Below are positions 1 through 10,348 of a DNA stretch of 64,000 nucleotides, piece after piece (positions within the stretch are counted from its first letter, which is position 1; the number at the start of each line of letters is the position of its first letter). Under the pieces are notes generated by a model that was not told the origin of the DNA, ran no database searches, and saw only the letters and a list, made by a program, of their open reading frames with translations. This stretch comes from Oncomelania hupensis (Eukaryota; Mollusca; Gastropoda; Littorinimorpha; Pomatiopsidae): assembly GCA_036898135.1 (NCBI GenBank), contig CM072516.1, positions 67,304,596 to 67,368,595 on the forward strand, in the 5' to 3' direction. The position numbers and the translations under genes were made by a program.

Positions 1-31
1 TAATTATGTACACTATGAACAGTATGCACCA

Positions 32-87
32 ACTCACACACACACACACACACACACCCACACACACACCCACACACACACACACAG
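32..87. repeat. (CA)n microsatellite
   Basis: Interrupted CA-dinucleotide tract just upstream of LINE-A copy 1. No coding signal. Confidence 0.9.
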
Positions 88-147
88 ACGCGCATGAACG
101 CCCACAAAAAAATCCATTAAATATCATGTCATTTAACAGAAACAAGA

Positions 148-511
148 GAATAGGTCCCGACAGGACCGCAGGACAAACAAGTGCGGTCCTCACAAGGTTG
201 ATGCCCATTTGGAAAGACAGGACCATCAGTCTACATTCCAAGGTAAGGCTGCTGCACTCCCTTGTCATCTCCATCTTCCTCTACGCTTGCGAAACATGGA
301 CCCTCACAGCAGATCTACAAGGTAGAATACAAAGCATGGAGATGAGGTGTTACAGAAGACTTCTGGGCATGTCCCAAACTCGGCACATCACCAACAACGA
401 AGTTCGACAGACCATCACACAAGCCAGTGGACAACACGATGCCATGCATACAGTGGTGAAGAATCGGAAACTCCGATAGTGTGGTCACGTCACCAGGGCA
501 TCAGGATAAGG
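148..511 (+). mobile_element. LINE-A copy 1, 3' part of an RTE-like reverse transcriptase ORF
   Basis: The plus frame encodes the region downstream of the reverse-transcriptase palm of LINE-A: ISLHSKVRLLHSLVISIFLY, then ACETWTLTADL, MEMRCYRRLLG and VVKNRKLR. The same order recurs in seven other copies in the window. The fragment lacks the palm motifs (FADD) and the basic tail segment (GGRRRGR), and similarity stops at about 511 without the (ATAGG)n tail seen in other copies, so it is truncated at both ends. A stop follows KLR. Family knowledge: this stretch is typical of RTE-like non-LTR retrotransposons with endonuclease and RT but no RNase H; clade assignment is inferred. Not functional. 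Confidence 0.88.
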
Positions 512-711
512 TTTCTAAGTTTCCCGTTGCGTTTAAAGTCCTTTCTCCGAAAAAGGGACCCTATTTGCAACAAGATCGGGTAAAACGTTATTTATAGAAA
601 GAAAACTACACACGCATTTACTCTTATTCTAGTGATCTTTCTTTCGGTGTGGTGAACATACATATATTTATAGTTGCAGTTAGCTTTGTAATCATCGTCA
701 TCCTCGCTATC

Positions 712-713
712 AC

Positions 714-780
<67 letters not shown>

Positions 781-781
781 G
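712..781. repeat. (ATC)n microsatellite
   Basis: About 23 uninterrupted ATC units. The poly-isoleucine reading is a shadow of the repeat. Confidence 0.97.
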
Positions 782-867
782 CAATTATTTTTTTTTCGTC
801 GTCTACGTCACATTCCTCTAGACAAAAAAAACCGAAGACATGGATCTGAACAGGCTGGAATGATGTT

Positions 868-1632
868 CTAGGTGGAAGTGCTCCATGGTGGACTTTTTAA
901 CACAGTATATTCCTTCCCATAGATCGTTTTCTTATGCTTGATCAGCACCTTGATCACCACCTCTTTTCTCATTTTTTTTGTGCGTAATGAAATGGCGAAT
1001 ATTTTTGAAAGACTGCGGCACTCGTCAACTTTATTATCCAGCAGCACTTTCACCATGTCAGCAGCGAGATGGAAGGGTGGGTTGTTCCCGTCGTCCCGGA
1101 CGTTGACGTTGACGTTAGCGTCTACTGTTGAAAGGAACTTAACGACTGGTATCTCCGTGCCTTGAAGCGTGATGAAACCCAGTGCACATTCGGCGTTGAT
1201 CCGGACGTTTGGACTGGTGCGCAGCACCAGCATCATAAAGGTTTTGGACTATCCGAGCGCGGCGAGACGCAGAGGTCGGTTCCCGTCATTGTCAGCAACG
1301 TTGGCGTCTACCCCATGATTGTTCAAATCATCGTTTTTAGCTGCACAGTGAAGCGCAGGGCGATCGCAGTATCCTCCAGCGTTGATGCCGGAACGGTTGT
1401 GCCTAAGTAACGCCTCGTTATGCTCCGCTTTGGTGGCTGTATCAATAGGTAGACCGCCCTCGTCTTTGGCAATGTTGACATCAGCGTCGTCGGAACACAA
1501 CACGGCAAAGTGAACGAGCGTATTGCCATCTTCTCCTCTGGTGTTGATGTCGGCACGGCGCTGGAGTAACCTCCCCGCAATAACTGTGAGATTGCGTATC
1601 GCAGCTCCATGAAGAGGTTGGTTCTTTCAAAG
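868..1632 (-). pseudogene. ankyrin-repeat coding remnant (broken)
   Basis: Read on the minus strand from about 1632, the translation shows successive ankyrin-repeat signatures: PLHGAAIRNLTV, RADINTRGEDGNTLVHFAV, DADVNIAKDEGGLPIDTAT, INAGGYCDRPALHCAAKND and VDANVADNDGNRPLRLAAL, with the usual spacing of about 33 residues. After LRLAALG an in-frame TAG near 1240 breaks the frame; downstream the other part still shows VNVRDDGNNPPFHLAADMVK before a stop near 868. A possible splice acceptor AG lies at the minus-strand start (about 1633). Ankyrin repeats are protein-interaction scaffolds; the parent gene cannot be named. No promoter or second exon was recognised. It may be a processed or duplicated exon that has decayed, or an exon of a fast-evolving gene with an assembly error. 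Confidence 0.6.
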
Positions 1633-1753
1633 ATTGGCTGTACAAGTTTCAAAATCGTAAGTACACTTTTTTTTTACTGCTATCTGTTTCTAACGGCAAA
1701 GGGTTCCCTTGCGTTGGTTTTATCTTTCACTGTGTTCGACATCACTGACTATA

Positions 1754-2556
1754 CTGTCGGACTTCCTTATTGGTAATGTTCTGGGTATACAGCTGGTATA
1801 GAGGTTTGACACCACATCCTGAGCCTTTGGAATGGAAATAAGTGCAGAGAAGACCAAAATGATGACCAACAACACCAATGGCATCAACACGGGCATCACA
1901 GTCCAAGGCCAATCCCTCAACGCAGTGCATAGCTTCAAATATTTAGGAGCCATTGTATCACACAATGGGTCCCGACATGAAATCCTCTCCAGGATCGCAC
2001 AAACAACTGCTGCCCTGGCGAGGTTGAAGAAAATTTGGAAAGCAGGACCATCAGTCTACATTCCAAGGTAAGACTGCTGCGCTCCCTTGTCATCCCCATC
2101 TTCCTATACGCTTGCGAAACATGGACCCTGACAACAGATCTCTAACGAAGAATACAAAGCATGGAGATGAGGTGCTACAGAAGACTTCTGGGCATTTCCT
2201 ATACCCAGCACATCGCCAACGACGAAGTCCGACAGACCATCACACAAGCCATTGGAAAACACGATGACCTGCTCACAGTGGTGAAGAAACGGAAACTCCG
2301 ATGGTATAGCCACGTCACCAGATCATCAGGTCTTGCAAAGACCATCCTGCATGGCACAGTGCAAGGAGGTAGAAGAAGAGGGAGACCGAAAAAGAGGTGG
2401 GAGGACAACATTCGAGAATGGACTGGTTTGATACTGAGCGAAACCATCAGGGTTGCCGAGGACAGGAAAAGATGGAGTACGCTGGTTAAACGATTATCTG
2501 TGGTGCCCATACGACCTCCGAGTTACGGGATAGGACAGGATAAGAGAGGATAGGTT
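1754..2556 (+). mobile_element. LINE-A copy 2, 5'-truncated, with (ATAGG)-type 3' tail
   Basis: From about 1792 the plus strand carries LINE-A from the region after the RT catalytic site (GMEISAEKTKMMTNNTNGIN) through SFKYLGAIVS and MEMRCYRRLLGISYTQHIA to GGRRRGRPKKRWEDNIREWT and the stop, followed by a degenerate GGATA-rich tail ending near 2556. The longest uninterrupted piece begins at MEMRCYRR (2161); a stop near 2145 and a frame break at 2071 separate it from the 5' part. At about 1754-1791 there is a short piece of the same element in the opposite orientation (the ITNDEVRQ segment read on the minus strand), so the 5' end is rearranged. Nonfunctional. Confidence 0.9.
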
Positions 2557-2623
2557 TGTCGTGTCTTACTCTTCGCGTTAGAAGTTTAACGTTTTGCATT
2601 TTAAATAGTATTAAAAACAGTGT

Positions 2624-2626
<3 letters not shown>

Positions 2627-2687
<61 letters not shown>
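2627..2687. repeat. (GA)n microsatellite
   Basis: Uninterrupted GA tract of about 60 bp, followed by a GGA-rich decayed edge to about 2710. Confidence 0.97.
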
Positions 2688-2691
<4 letters not shown>

Positions 2692-2711
2692 GGAGGAGAG
2701 GAGAGAGAGTT

Positions 2712-3353
2712 GTTGGATAGAAGAAGAGAAGAACAAACATTACACCATTTCAAAGTATTCTTTGCGGTAACAGCTAATTGCCTCAAGGACTCCAGTCCTG
2801 AATGATTCCTTCAAGCCAATGCTTTTGTGAACATTGTCCAAGGAAATGGACGTCGCGCTGTCTGTCTTGCAAGTATTTGTTTACAAGCTTGGAATGATGA
2901 GACCATAATCTTGTCAGTAAACCGACACCCTTGTCGAACTTCGCCTAAACACTATAGAACAAGATCTGCGAGGAAAAAAAAGAGACTCACAGTGATTTAC
3001 GACACTCTTAACAATGGCTGCTTGAACGACAACATATGGCGTCCAACTTCAAACGTCTGGAGGCGCCACCGTATCGAGTACAAAACACAAAAGTGCAAGG
3101 GGCAGTCACTGTGACGGTACCTACTAACACAAAAATCCTAGCTCTCCAATGTTATCTTGTATATCGTTCTATTACATTTGTGGGCGTACACATTTTAAAA
3201 AAGGGTAATAAAGTTTCTCAGGGACCTGTTCGTGTGGAACAAGGCGCCGTGCAGGTCAAGATCAAGAAAATCTTGAAGAATGATGGCTATTGCTGTTTAA
3301 CATGACATGTGAACAAGAAAAGAAAGAAGGAAATTTCACGGTCGACGGTAAGA
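2712..3353. other. no feature recognised
   Basis: Mixed-composition DNA without recognisable coding, RNA or repeat signal. Short open stretches exist in several frames but show no domain. Confidence 0.5.
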
Positions 3354-3573
3354 CAGAAATAATAATAATAATAATAATACAGGATGCTATGTACGCGCCT
3401 TTCCCCAAGGCTCAAAGCGCGGCGATCTATACCAACATACACGCTCACCTGTCTCATTTACCCTCACACACACCAAATACACATACATCACTCAAACAGG
3501 TGGTGTAAAGGCAGGGAAATCGCTATTAGAAGACGGAAGAAAATCGAATTTTTTTATTTTTTGAAATTTTTAA
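3354..3573 (-). mobile_element. SINE-B copy 1, 3' part only, with (AAT)n tail
   Basis: The (AAT)n tract at 3359-3380 followed by GGATGCTATGTACGCGCC, a CA-rich spacer and GGTGGTGTAAAGGCAGG matches the 3' body of SINE-B seen at 40.38 and 60.25 kb. It is in reverse orientation, so the AAT tract is the retroposon's 3' tail. The tRNA-like head present in the other copies is missing; similarity ends where SINE-A copy 1 begins. Confidence 0.8.
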
Positions 3574-3768
3574 GGGGCCGGGTAGCTCAGTTGGTAAGAG
3601 CGTCATGCTAGTAACCGAAAGGTCGCTGGTTCGAATCCCGGATTGATCAACGTGTGATCATATTATTTTCCCCTTTACCAACAACTGGCCCGCTGGTGTC
3701 AGTATAAATCGGTCCAGTAGTCACCTATATGCGAAAGTGTCGTGTGACTATAATCTACAAACAACAGA
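3574..3768 (+). mobile_element. SINE-A copy 1 (tRNA-derived SINE)
   Basis: The head has a polymerase III A box (TAGCTCAGTTGG) and B box (GGTTCGAATCC), spaced as in a tRNA. The bases CTAGTAA in the anticodon-loop position resemble tRNA-Thr(AGT). A non-tRNA body of about 120 bp follows, ending in a CAA-rich tail. Two other copies (17.05 and 49.46 kb) are nearly identical over the whole length, so this is a young SINE and not a tRNA gene. Transcription by pol III from the internal promoter is expected from the family; none is shown by the sequence. Confidence 0.9.
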
Positions 3769-3813
3769 ACTTCACGCTACACGCTTCACGCTTCACGCTA
3801 CAAGCTTCACGCG
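3769..3813. repeat. short CTTCACGCTACA tandem repeat
   Basis: Four imperfect units built on CTTCACGC directly after the SINE-A tail. Confidence 0.75.
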
Positions 3814-3848
3814 TGAAGAGAAAAATGAACAGACATGGTTTTTCTTGG

Positions 3849-3896
3849 CGTGAGATCAAGCATCGGGGCTGAATCGGCTTTTGGTAACTAACCGTG
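3849..3896 (+). mobile_element. scrap of the Gypsy-family LTR 3' end
   Basis: Contains AAGCATCGGGGCTGAAT and ends in CCGTGTAACA, matching the last ~50 bp of the LTR at 20737-21288 and most of the solo LTR end near 52300. The rest of the LTR is absent; the right edge abuts a SINE-C fragment. Confidence 0.7.
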
Positions 3897-4172
3897 TAAC
3901 AGGATCTAACTCAAGCCACTGGAGGCGTCCCCTTGCAGTCTTTAGGCGCACCGTCTGACACCCAGACAACTGAACACAATCCTGGGAGACCAGGTACGAG
4001 GGAGAAGAAACCTAGTGCTTGCTATAGGTACTTTTGTTTAGCCGGCACTTAAACGTCTAATATATGAGCGTCAGGGTCTTTAAAATCCGTACAATTAAAT
4101 GTGTGCGTGCACAGACTAGACTTCGGTTTAAATTGTCTAAGTCGAAGGAGTGTATTGTAGATTCTCCGTAGG
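3897..4172 (-). mobile_element. SINE-C fragment (reverse orientation)
   Basis: AGGATCTAACTCAAGCC, CTGAACACAATCCTGGG, GCCGGCACTTAAACGTCTA and AGACTAGACTTCGGTTTAAA match, in order, the reverse complement of the SINE-C copy at 63100-63548. The tRNA-like head is missing and divergence is substantial, so this is an older copy. Confidence 0.75.
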
Positions 4173-5915
4173 GAAGAAAAAATAAAGCCACATCTTTAGA
4201 AAGTTAGATTTGAGATAGAGCATAATTGTATACCTTTTAGCGCATACTGTGTGTGCGAGTTCAAATGCGTCAGCACATGCGTGTGCATGTGTGCACGCAA
4301 GAGCATTCATAATTAAACTCTATTAGGTCAATAGTCCAAGGAAAGGCCTTTACGCAAATAATGCACTGAACAACAGAGACTTTGAGCTTGCTTCTGTATA
4401 TATATATATATATATATGACATGTTGGAGCTACGCATACGCAGCGTGTGTGTTCACATACTCTGGACTATGCCAACAACTGACCACTTGACCATTCAAAA
4501 CCCTGTGGTCATTTCCGATTATCGCTGGACCAAGATTTACGTTGTAGGGTCGGAAACGCTCACTAGCTCTTAAAATGTGCTCGTGAGATCAAGAGGAGAG
4601 ACTAGAGGAAGCCAGACAGAGTAGATTTACATATTCTACTCTGAAAGGGTCCGTTTTCCAAAACGTAAGGCTATATTTTCCAAGGTGTTCATTGTGGTCA
4701 AGTAGATCTACATGCACCCATGCTTTTTTAAACTTCATATGTCTTAATCTCAGAACGACAAAACAATGCAGTAAATTATTTTTTTTTTCTATTATGGAAC
4801 TGTTTTTTGGCGGAAGCTTCAAGTCGTCAAATTAAGTCCGTCTCCATCTCTGTCTGTTGCTTTCCTTAATAGCAATTTCATATTGTCTTCTTGCAATGGC
4901 TTCTCGAATAATGTTGTCATATAGAAACTTCTTTTTTCTGTCCTCCTCTCCTCCTGCATTTTCTTCGCCTCCTCTACATCTCACTTCCTTCCATTGTCTC
5001 CCCTGCTGCCCCCGTCGTATTCATCTTCATTTATTTAATTTAAGCTCTGTATACATAGTAATCTTGGACCAACAAAAACAACATAAATTTATGTAAAATA
5101 TTAAGTTACAAAAAACAACAACAATTTATTTTATAAATTAAGTACAAATAAATAAATTCATTAACAAGATTTAACTTTAACATTGTAACAATTTGACCAG
5201 CTTAAACTCCTACATAACATTTACAAAATTCTTGAACATCAAACATTTTCTTTCTAATGAGAATGTACTGTCAAAAATATATGTAATGTCAAATTCATGT
5301 AATTCCCGGAAACACAAATTCAGGAAAACCGAGTTCAAATCAACTATTTTGGTAATCAACCGCCACCGCCACCTACCGCAATATTAACAATAGACAGACC
5401 CACGATTTGCCCCAACAAGCCCGCCGAGTCCTTAGATTCAATAGTCACTTCCGCAGAACCAGCAAATCTGTCACACAGAACCAGCACATAAAATTCTAAG
5501 TTCTTGAAAACGGCGTTTGCCGATCTCACTCATCCATCAAAGCCGCAGGGTCCGCAAAACAGCCACCAGGATCGCAAAATGGCCTTCCCCAAACTCAGCC
5601 CACATAGAGCCGACAACCCGCCACTTTGACCGCAACCCACCACAACCGTGCACACTCCGCTTTAAAAAAAAAAAAAAGGAGAACTAAAGAACCATATAAT
5701 ACCTTTCAGTTTTCACAAAAAAACATGAATCCGGGAAAACACGTGTATATATTTCATTTTCAGTTCATTGCCTTTTGTCAAAGTCATTTGTCAGTCTCTC
5801 ACCTGAATTTCAACCCATTTCATACGCACACTTTACAGTGGAAGAAGAAGATGGGGGAGGGGGGGGGGGCAAAGTTGTCGATGTCAATCTTCAAGAATGT
5901 TGTCAACATGTATCG
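4173..5915. other. no gene recognised; (TA)n and pyrimidine-rich patches
   Basis: Contains a short (TA)n at about 4398-4418, a poly-A run near 5663 and T/C-rich patches near 4930-5010. No coding or RNA feature is supported. Confidence 0.5.
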
Positions 5916-5920
5916 CATTT

Positions 5921-5921
<1 letters not shown>

Positions 5922-5986
<65 letters not shown>

Positions 5987-6012
5987 GTACGCACACACAC
6001 ACACACACACTT
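5922..6012. repeat. compound (CT)n(CA)n microsatellite
   Basis: CT repeat to about 5970, then a CA repeat with a short GTACGCA interruption. Confidence 0.96.
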
Positions 6013-6049
6013 ATTTTACAAAATCAATCAGTATAACATAATGCAAAAA

Positions 6050-6960
6050 TTATACTAAAAGAAACTGTCCGATCTGACTATAACAAAACCGTTCATATTT
6101 TATAATAGTCAGTAACCTCTATATTTTGCACGCTAGTTATAGTTTGATATTCAATAGTTAAAAGATCAAGAATTTTAGTACGTTTTGTCAGGATATGCTC
6201 TACACTAATTTTCTGCCCGCATATGCAAGTAATATTACCGCTTAGTTTATTCTCTATGCATTCAAAAGTAACTCGTGAGCAAGACTACTAATTTGCCTAC
6301 AAATTCCGGAATGATCTGGAAGTTCATAATAATTACTTTGTTTACGGACAGCATTTTGAATAATGTTCGACATTTCATTGTTTGAAAAGCGTTTCAGCTT
6401 ATATATTTTTTGCACCAAGTTTAGCTGCTTGTCAGTCATATCATTGTATTTCAAACCACAATGTGATAGAATCCAGCATATATTTATTTCTGCACCTCTT
6501 AGTTTTAAGCAATTTAATAAACATTTAATTTCAAATATAATATCAGCTCTTTCTTTACATTTGTGGGAATTCAGAGTCAACAGAACAGATTGAGAGTCCC
6601 CACAAAATAATATTTTGATGAAATTCCTTGCATGTTTGTTATAATACTAAGAGCCGTTAATAAGGCTAATAATTCTGCAGTTAAAATAATTATTTTAAAT
6701 CCTTTACCAATGAAATACTATTTTTGTATGTTTAAAGCAGGTATTACAAATATTGCACCAGCATTTCAATAACAGATCCATCAGTATTATATTATATTTG
6801 CAGATTTTCATAATATTTGTCAGAAATATTTTGACGCATTCATGTTCCTAATTAATATGGGTTATCATCTTTCTTCAAATCAGTATTTAAAATATCAAAA
6901 TTGGCTTTTTATAACTCCCAAGGAGGGAAAGGAGATGAAATTACTTTCTTGATATATCCG
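6050..6960 (-). mobile_element. LINE-B copy 1, decayed RNase H LINE
   Basis: On the minus strand, ADIIFEIKCLLNCLKLRGAE and INICWILSHCGLKYND align with YDIIFEIKHLIHSLKSTGIN and INFCWLPSHCGIIHND of LINE-B copy 2 (61.2-64 kb). Further upstream on the same strand, relics of the TDGS and AEL motifs of the RNase H domain can be seen near 6775 and 6680, with indels and stops. Only about 109 codons remain open (6254-6580). The element belongs to I-group non-LTR retrotransposons, which carry RNase H after RT. It is an old, inactive copy in the same orientation as copy 2. Confidence 0.75.
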
Positions 6961-7145
6961 CTGAATTTATACAGGAATCTTCAAACATCATGCGTATACG
7001 TAGCAATTTTTTGTAAATGTGGCGGAAATGGAGGCGACTGGTTCAAGCTTGGGAGATAAGTTTTCTACCTTCAATGTGTTGGTTAGACTAGCCCTGGGTG
7101 GCTCCGGCTGTGCAGAATCCTTTGGAGTGACCATTGGGTTATGCA

Positions 7146-7254
7146 GGACAAGGTGGCACGACTGTCACGAGAGGTTATTTAGACCCTGCACTACGGCTTC
7201 TCACGTAAATAGTTCAGCCTGCTGTAGCCTGTGTAAATTAAAGTCGCTGCCTGT
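7146..7254. repeat. dispersed repeat F, short copy
   Basis: GGTTATTTAGACCCTGC, CTACGGCTTCTCACG, AAATAGTTCAGCCTGCT and TGTAAATTAAAG align with 55504-55600, where the same order is seen. Function unknown; probably part of an unclassified transposable element. Confidence 0.65.
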
Positions 7255-7365
7255 ATAGCCGGCACTCACCCGTCTACCACACCAGCCTCAGGATCTTGTG
7301 AGGCCGGGCGATGGAACGTGTGCGTGCACAGACTGTATCTCGGTTTATACTCTCCATTTTCTGTA
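7255..7365 (-). mobile_element. SINE-C fragment (reverse orientation)
   Basis: AGCCGGCACTCACCCGTCTA followed by CTCAGGATCTTG and ACAGACTGTATCTCGGTTTA is the reverse complement of the central part of SINE-C at about 63230-63320. Confidence 0.7.
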
Positions 7366-7869
7366 TCTACCATTCATAATCTCCATTAAAAAGTCTTCAC
7401 AAATGTTCAAAGTTCCATCATCTATTAGATGGGCTTTGCCTAAAGGGTAAGGCTACGCACTGCCACGTTTTTACTTTATTGGACCTAAATTTACCACCTG
7501 AACGATTTTTTTCAGTGTGCAAGGAGAATAACTGGTGTTTAATTAAATATCAGCTGATGGATCCCAACCTTTACCGAGATTTTGGGTACAACAATTTACT
7601 GTAGCGTCAAGGACGATTTTATCAAATGTATTTCTACAAGACTGCAGCAGTCACCCTCCATTGTATCTTGTGCACAACGACTTCTTAAGTGCGTAACTTT
7701 TGTGACGTCTTATCATCTTCACCTCTCCATTAAGAGGATTATGCTACATATCTTCTTCAGTCTGTGCATCTAGTCATTATGCTAGGTTTAAACTATAGTT
7801 ATTGTTCCAAGAGTTGCAAAACTTAAAGGTACTGCATATTTAATCCGCTAGAATGAATTGACGTCTGGG

Positions 7870-10200
7870 GCAATGGGGGTACGTTTGTGTCATAAGCTTG
7901 ACATTTGCATTTTAAATGAATTGGAACTATTGCTATTTAAAAGACAATGCTCCCTTAACTTGTCTGAAGCAAGCAGCGTCAGTATAATTCTGTTAACAGA
8001 AAAGAAAAAGTCGCATTCTGGGGGAGTACATTTGTGCCAGAAGCTGGATTTTTTTTTAATGAGGTGGAATTACGGCAATTCAAAAGAAAGCGCTCTCTTA
8101 AGTTGTTTGAAGTAAACAGCGTCTATATATTTTTGTTTCCACAAGAGAAATGGTCGCATTCTCGAATAGTAGGCTTATATTTGTGCCAGAAACTGGAATT
8201 TTACGTTTTAAATGATTTGGAACTAGGGATATTTAAACGCAATCACCTATAAGCTACCTTTAAAAATTGCCTGGATCAATGAGTCTTTATCGTTCTGTTT
8301 GTAACAGAAAATGTGTTGAATTCTGTGGAAGTACAATTGTGCCAGAAGCTTCAGTTTTGCATTTTAAACGAGTTGGAACTATGCTACCTATCCGATCCTA
8401 TCCCGTAAAGTCTTTGAAGCACCACGGATAATTGTTTAACCAGCATACTCCATATTTCTCTGTCATCAGCAGCCCTCATGGTTTCACTCAGTGTCAATCC
8501 TGCCCATTCTCGAATGCTGTCTTTCTACCTCTTTTTCTGTCTCCTTCTTCTTTTGACTCCTTGCACCGTGCCTTGCAGGATGGTCTTTGAATAGCCTGAT
8601 GCTCTGGTTACATCATCGAAGCTTCCGTTTCTTCACCACTGTAAGCATGTCATCGTGTTATCCAATGACTTGTGTGATGGTCTATCGGACTTCATCGTTG
8701 GTGATATACTGGGCATAGGAAATGCCCAGAAGTCTTCTGTAGCACCTCGTCTCCATGCTTTATATTCTTCGTTGTAGGTCTGCTGTGAGGGTCAATGTTT
8801 CGCAAGAGTATAGGAAGATGAAGATGACAAGGGAGCGCAGCAAGCTTACCTTTGAGTGTAGATTGATGGTCCTGTATTTTCCAAATGGGCTTCAACCTTG
8901 TCAGGGCAGCAGTTGTGTGTGCCTAGAGCGGACTTACTGTCGGGACCCATTATTTAATACAATTGCTCCTAAATATTTGAAGCAGCGTACCGTTTTGAGG
9001 CAATTGACTTTGGTGTCAGTGTTGATGCCATTGGAGTTGTTGGTCATCATGTTGGTCCTCTCTGCACTTGTTTCCATTGAAAAAGCTCTGTAGGTAATGT
9101 CAAGTCTCTGAACCAGCTGTTGAAATTCTTGTTCCTTTCCAGCCAGTCCATCAATGTCATCCTCAAAACGGAGTTTGGAGATTGCTCTAACCCCTATGTT
9201 GTCTGTGCCTTCATAAACTGCAAGGGCACCTGACATGATGCGCTCCAGCAAGATGTTGAAGAATGTTGAAGAGAGTAGGCAACCTTGATGCATGCCGATA
9301 GTTGTTCTGAACCAGTTCCCGATATTGATGACGCTGTTATGGAGGATTGCACTGGTAGCCTTGTCATACAGGCTTTTTTGAAGACTTCAATAATGCTTAA
9401 TGAACTATGCTTACTTAAGAGAAAATATTCACATGAACTGTCTACATTTAGGGGCGTCTTTTTTACTCTGTTTGAAAAATAGGCCAAAACAGTTTATTAA
9501 GATCGATTATACCACGGTATACTTACGTGTAGGACACAGTATGCTGATCATTCCTTGTCATGGAAATTGCTGTAATTCTGTTTCGATAAAGTTGCTTCCT
9601 CAATACGTTATATGCTTTAGAAGACCAATTTTTGAAAGTTAAATGAGGTGGAACGTGTGGACGTTTGGGAGAAAGTGTTCACTTAAAGTGCCAAAGACAA
9701 TGAGTGTCGCTCGTTGTCTGTTTGCAAGACCGATCATAACCGTTTGTTCGGTTCATAACGCTACGGTCTGTATGTGCTAACTATATGTGCCTCTCCTAGC
9801 ATTGCGATTTAAACGCTTGATACCGTGTACAGATTTTCAGTGGTTTTAGCATTAAGTACGTAAATTAGAAGCTTACGTTTTTGTAGTTTAAATGAAATAG
9901 GACTGTTAAAATTTGTATTGAAATATCTAAGTTGAATAGTGGTATCTTTTTAAAGTGCTTTTGTTTACTCTGTTTACAACAAATGTCATTGTTCATTTGA
10001 TAGGTCTTCCGTTCAATTGTGTATAATTCTACGCCAAACCATTAATCTTGGTCTTGCAAGCTACCATCATCTTTAACAATTGACATTTTTCTTGACGTTT
10101 TATTGATCTACTCGCGTAAGAAACTTTAGTACCGTTTTGCATTTTAAATGAGATTAGATTAAAACTGTTGAAATTCGTGTAGTGTATTTGGTTGTTTAAG
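7870..10200. repeat. diverged tandem array, about 150-bp period (interrupted by LINE-A copy 3)
   Basis: Units begin near 7888, 8035, 8183 and 8337 with TTGTGCCAGAAGCT, then GCATTTTAAATGAGTTGGAA, a CTATTTAAAA block and a CTTAANTTGTCTGAAG block. The first units are 148-154 bp apart. After the LINE insertion the pattern continues in more degraded form: TTAAATGAGGTGGAACG near 9640, GTTTAAATGAAATAGGACTG near 9890 and GCATTTTAAATGAGATTAGA near 10138. No satellite family is recognised. The short open frames are shadows of the array. Confidence 0.7.
8386..9401 (-). mobile_element. LINE-A copy 3, 5'-truncated, TSD present
   Basis: Minus-strand LINE-A from the end of the RT palm to the 3' tail. FEDDIDGLAGKEQEFQQLV replaces the FADD seen in copy 4, so a catalytic-motif base is altered. 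The frame is broken several times. The 3' tail (plus-strand TATCCGATCCTATCCCG) is next to GAACTATGCT at 8376-8385, and the same 10 bp recurs at 9402-9411, so this is a target-site duplication. The insertion sits inside one unit of the ~150-bp array. Confidence 0.9.
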
Positions 10201-10283
10201 CTAACTATGCTAAAATCAAATGAGAGAGAGCGAGAGAGAGCGAATTTGATTTATTGCGTGAACTGTACATGTTCGTTGCAAAT

Positions 10284-10293
10284 GAGAGAGAGC

Positions 10294-10346
<53 letters not shown>
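10284..10346. repeat. (GA)n microsatellite
   Basis: GA repeat directly adjoining the 3' end of LINE-E copy 1; a smaller GA patch lies at 10220-10240. Confidence 0.95.

Positions 10347-10348
<2 letters not shown>

Noticed and set aside
1000..1410. Plus-strand frames over the ankyrin region
   Set aside because: Antisense shadows of the minus-strand ankyrin repeats.
3574..3650. Candidate tRNA-Thr gene (also at 17045 and 49463)
   Set aside because: Three near-identical copies carry the same ~120-bp non-tRNA body and CAA tail, and one has a target duplication, so they are SINE heads.
5820..6041. Open frames made of SLSLSL, THTHTH or RERERE
   Set aside because: Translations of CT/CA microsatellites; the same applies to frames over all simple repeats in the window (e.g. 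31893-32350, 44464-44955, 56778-57212).
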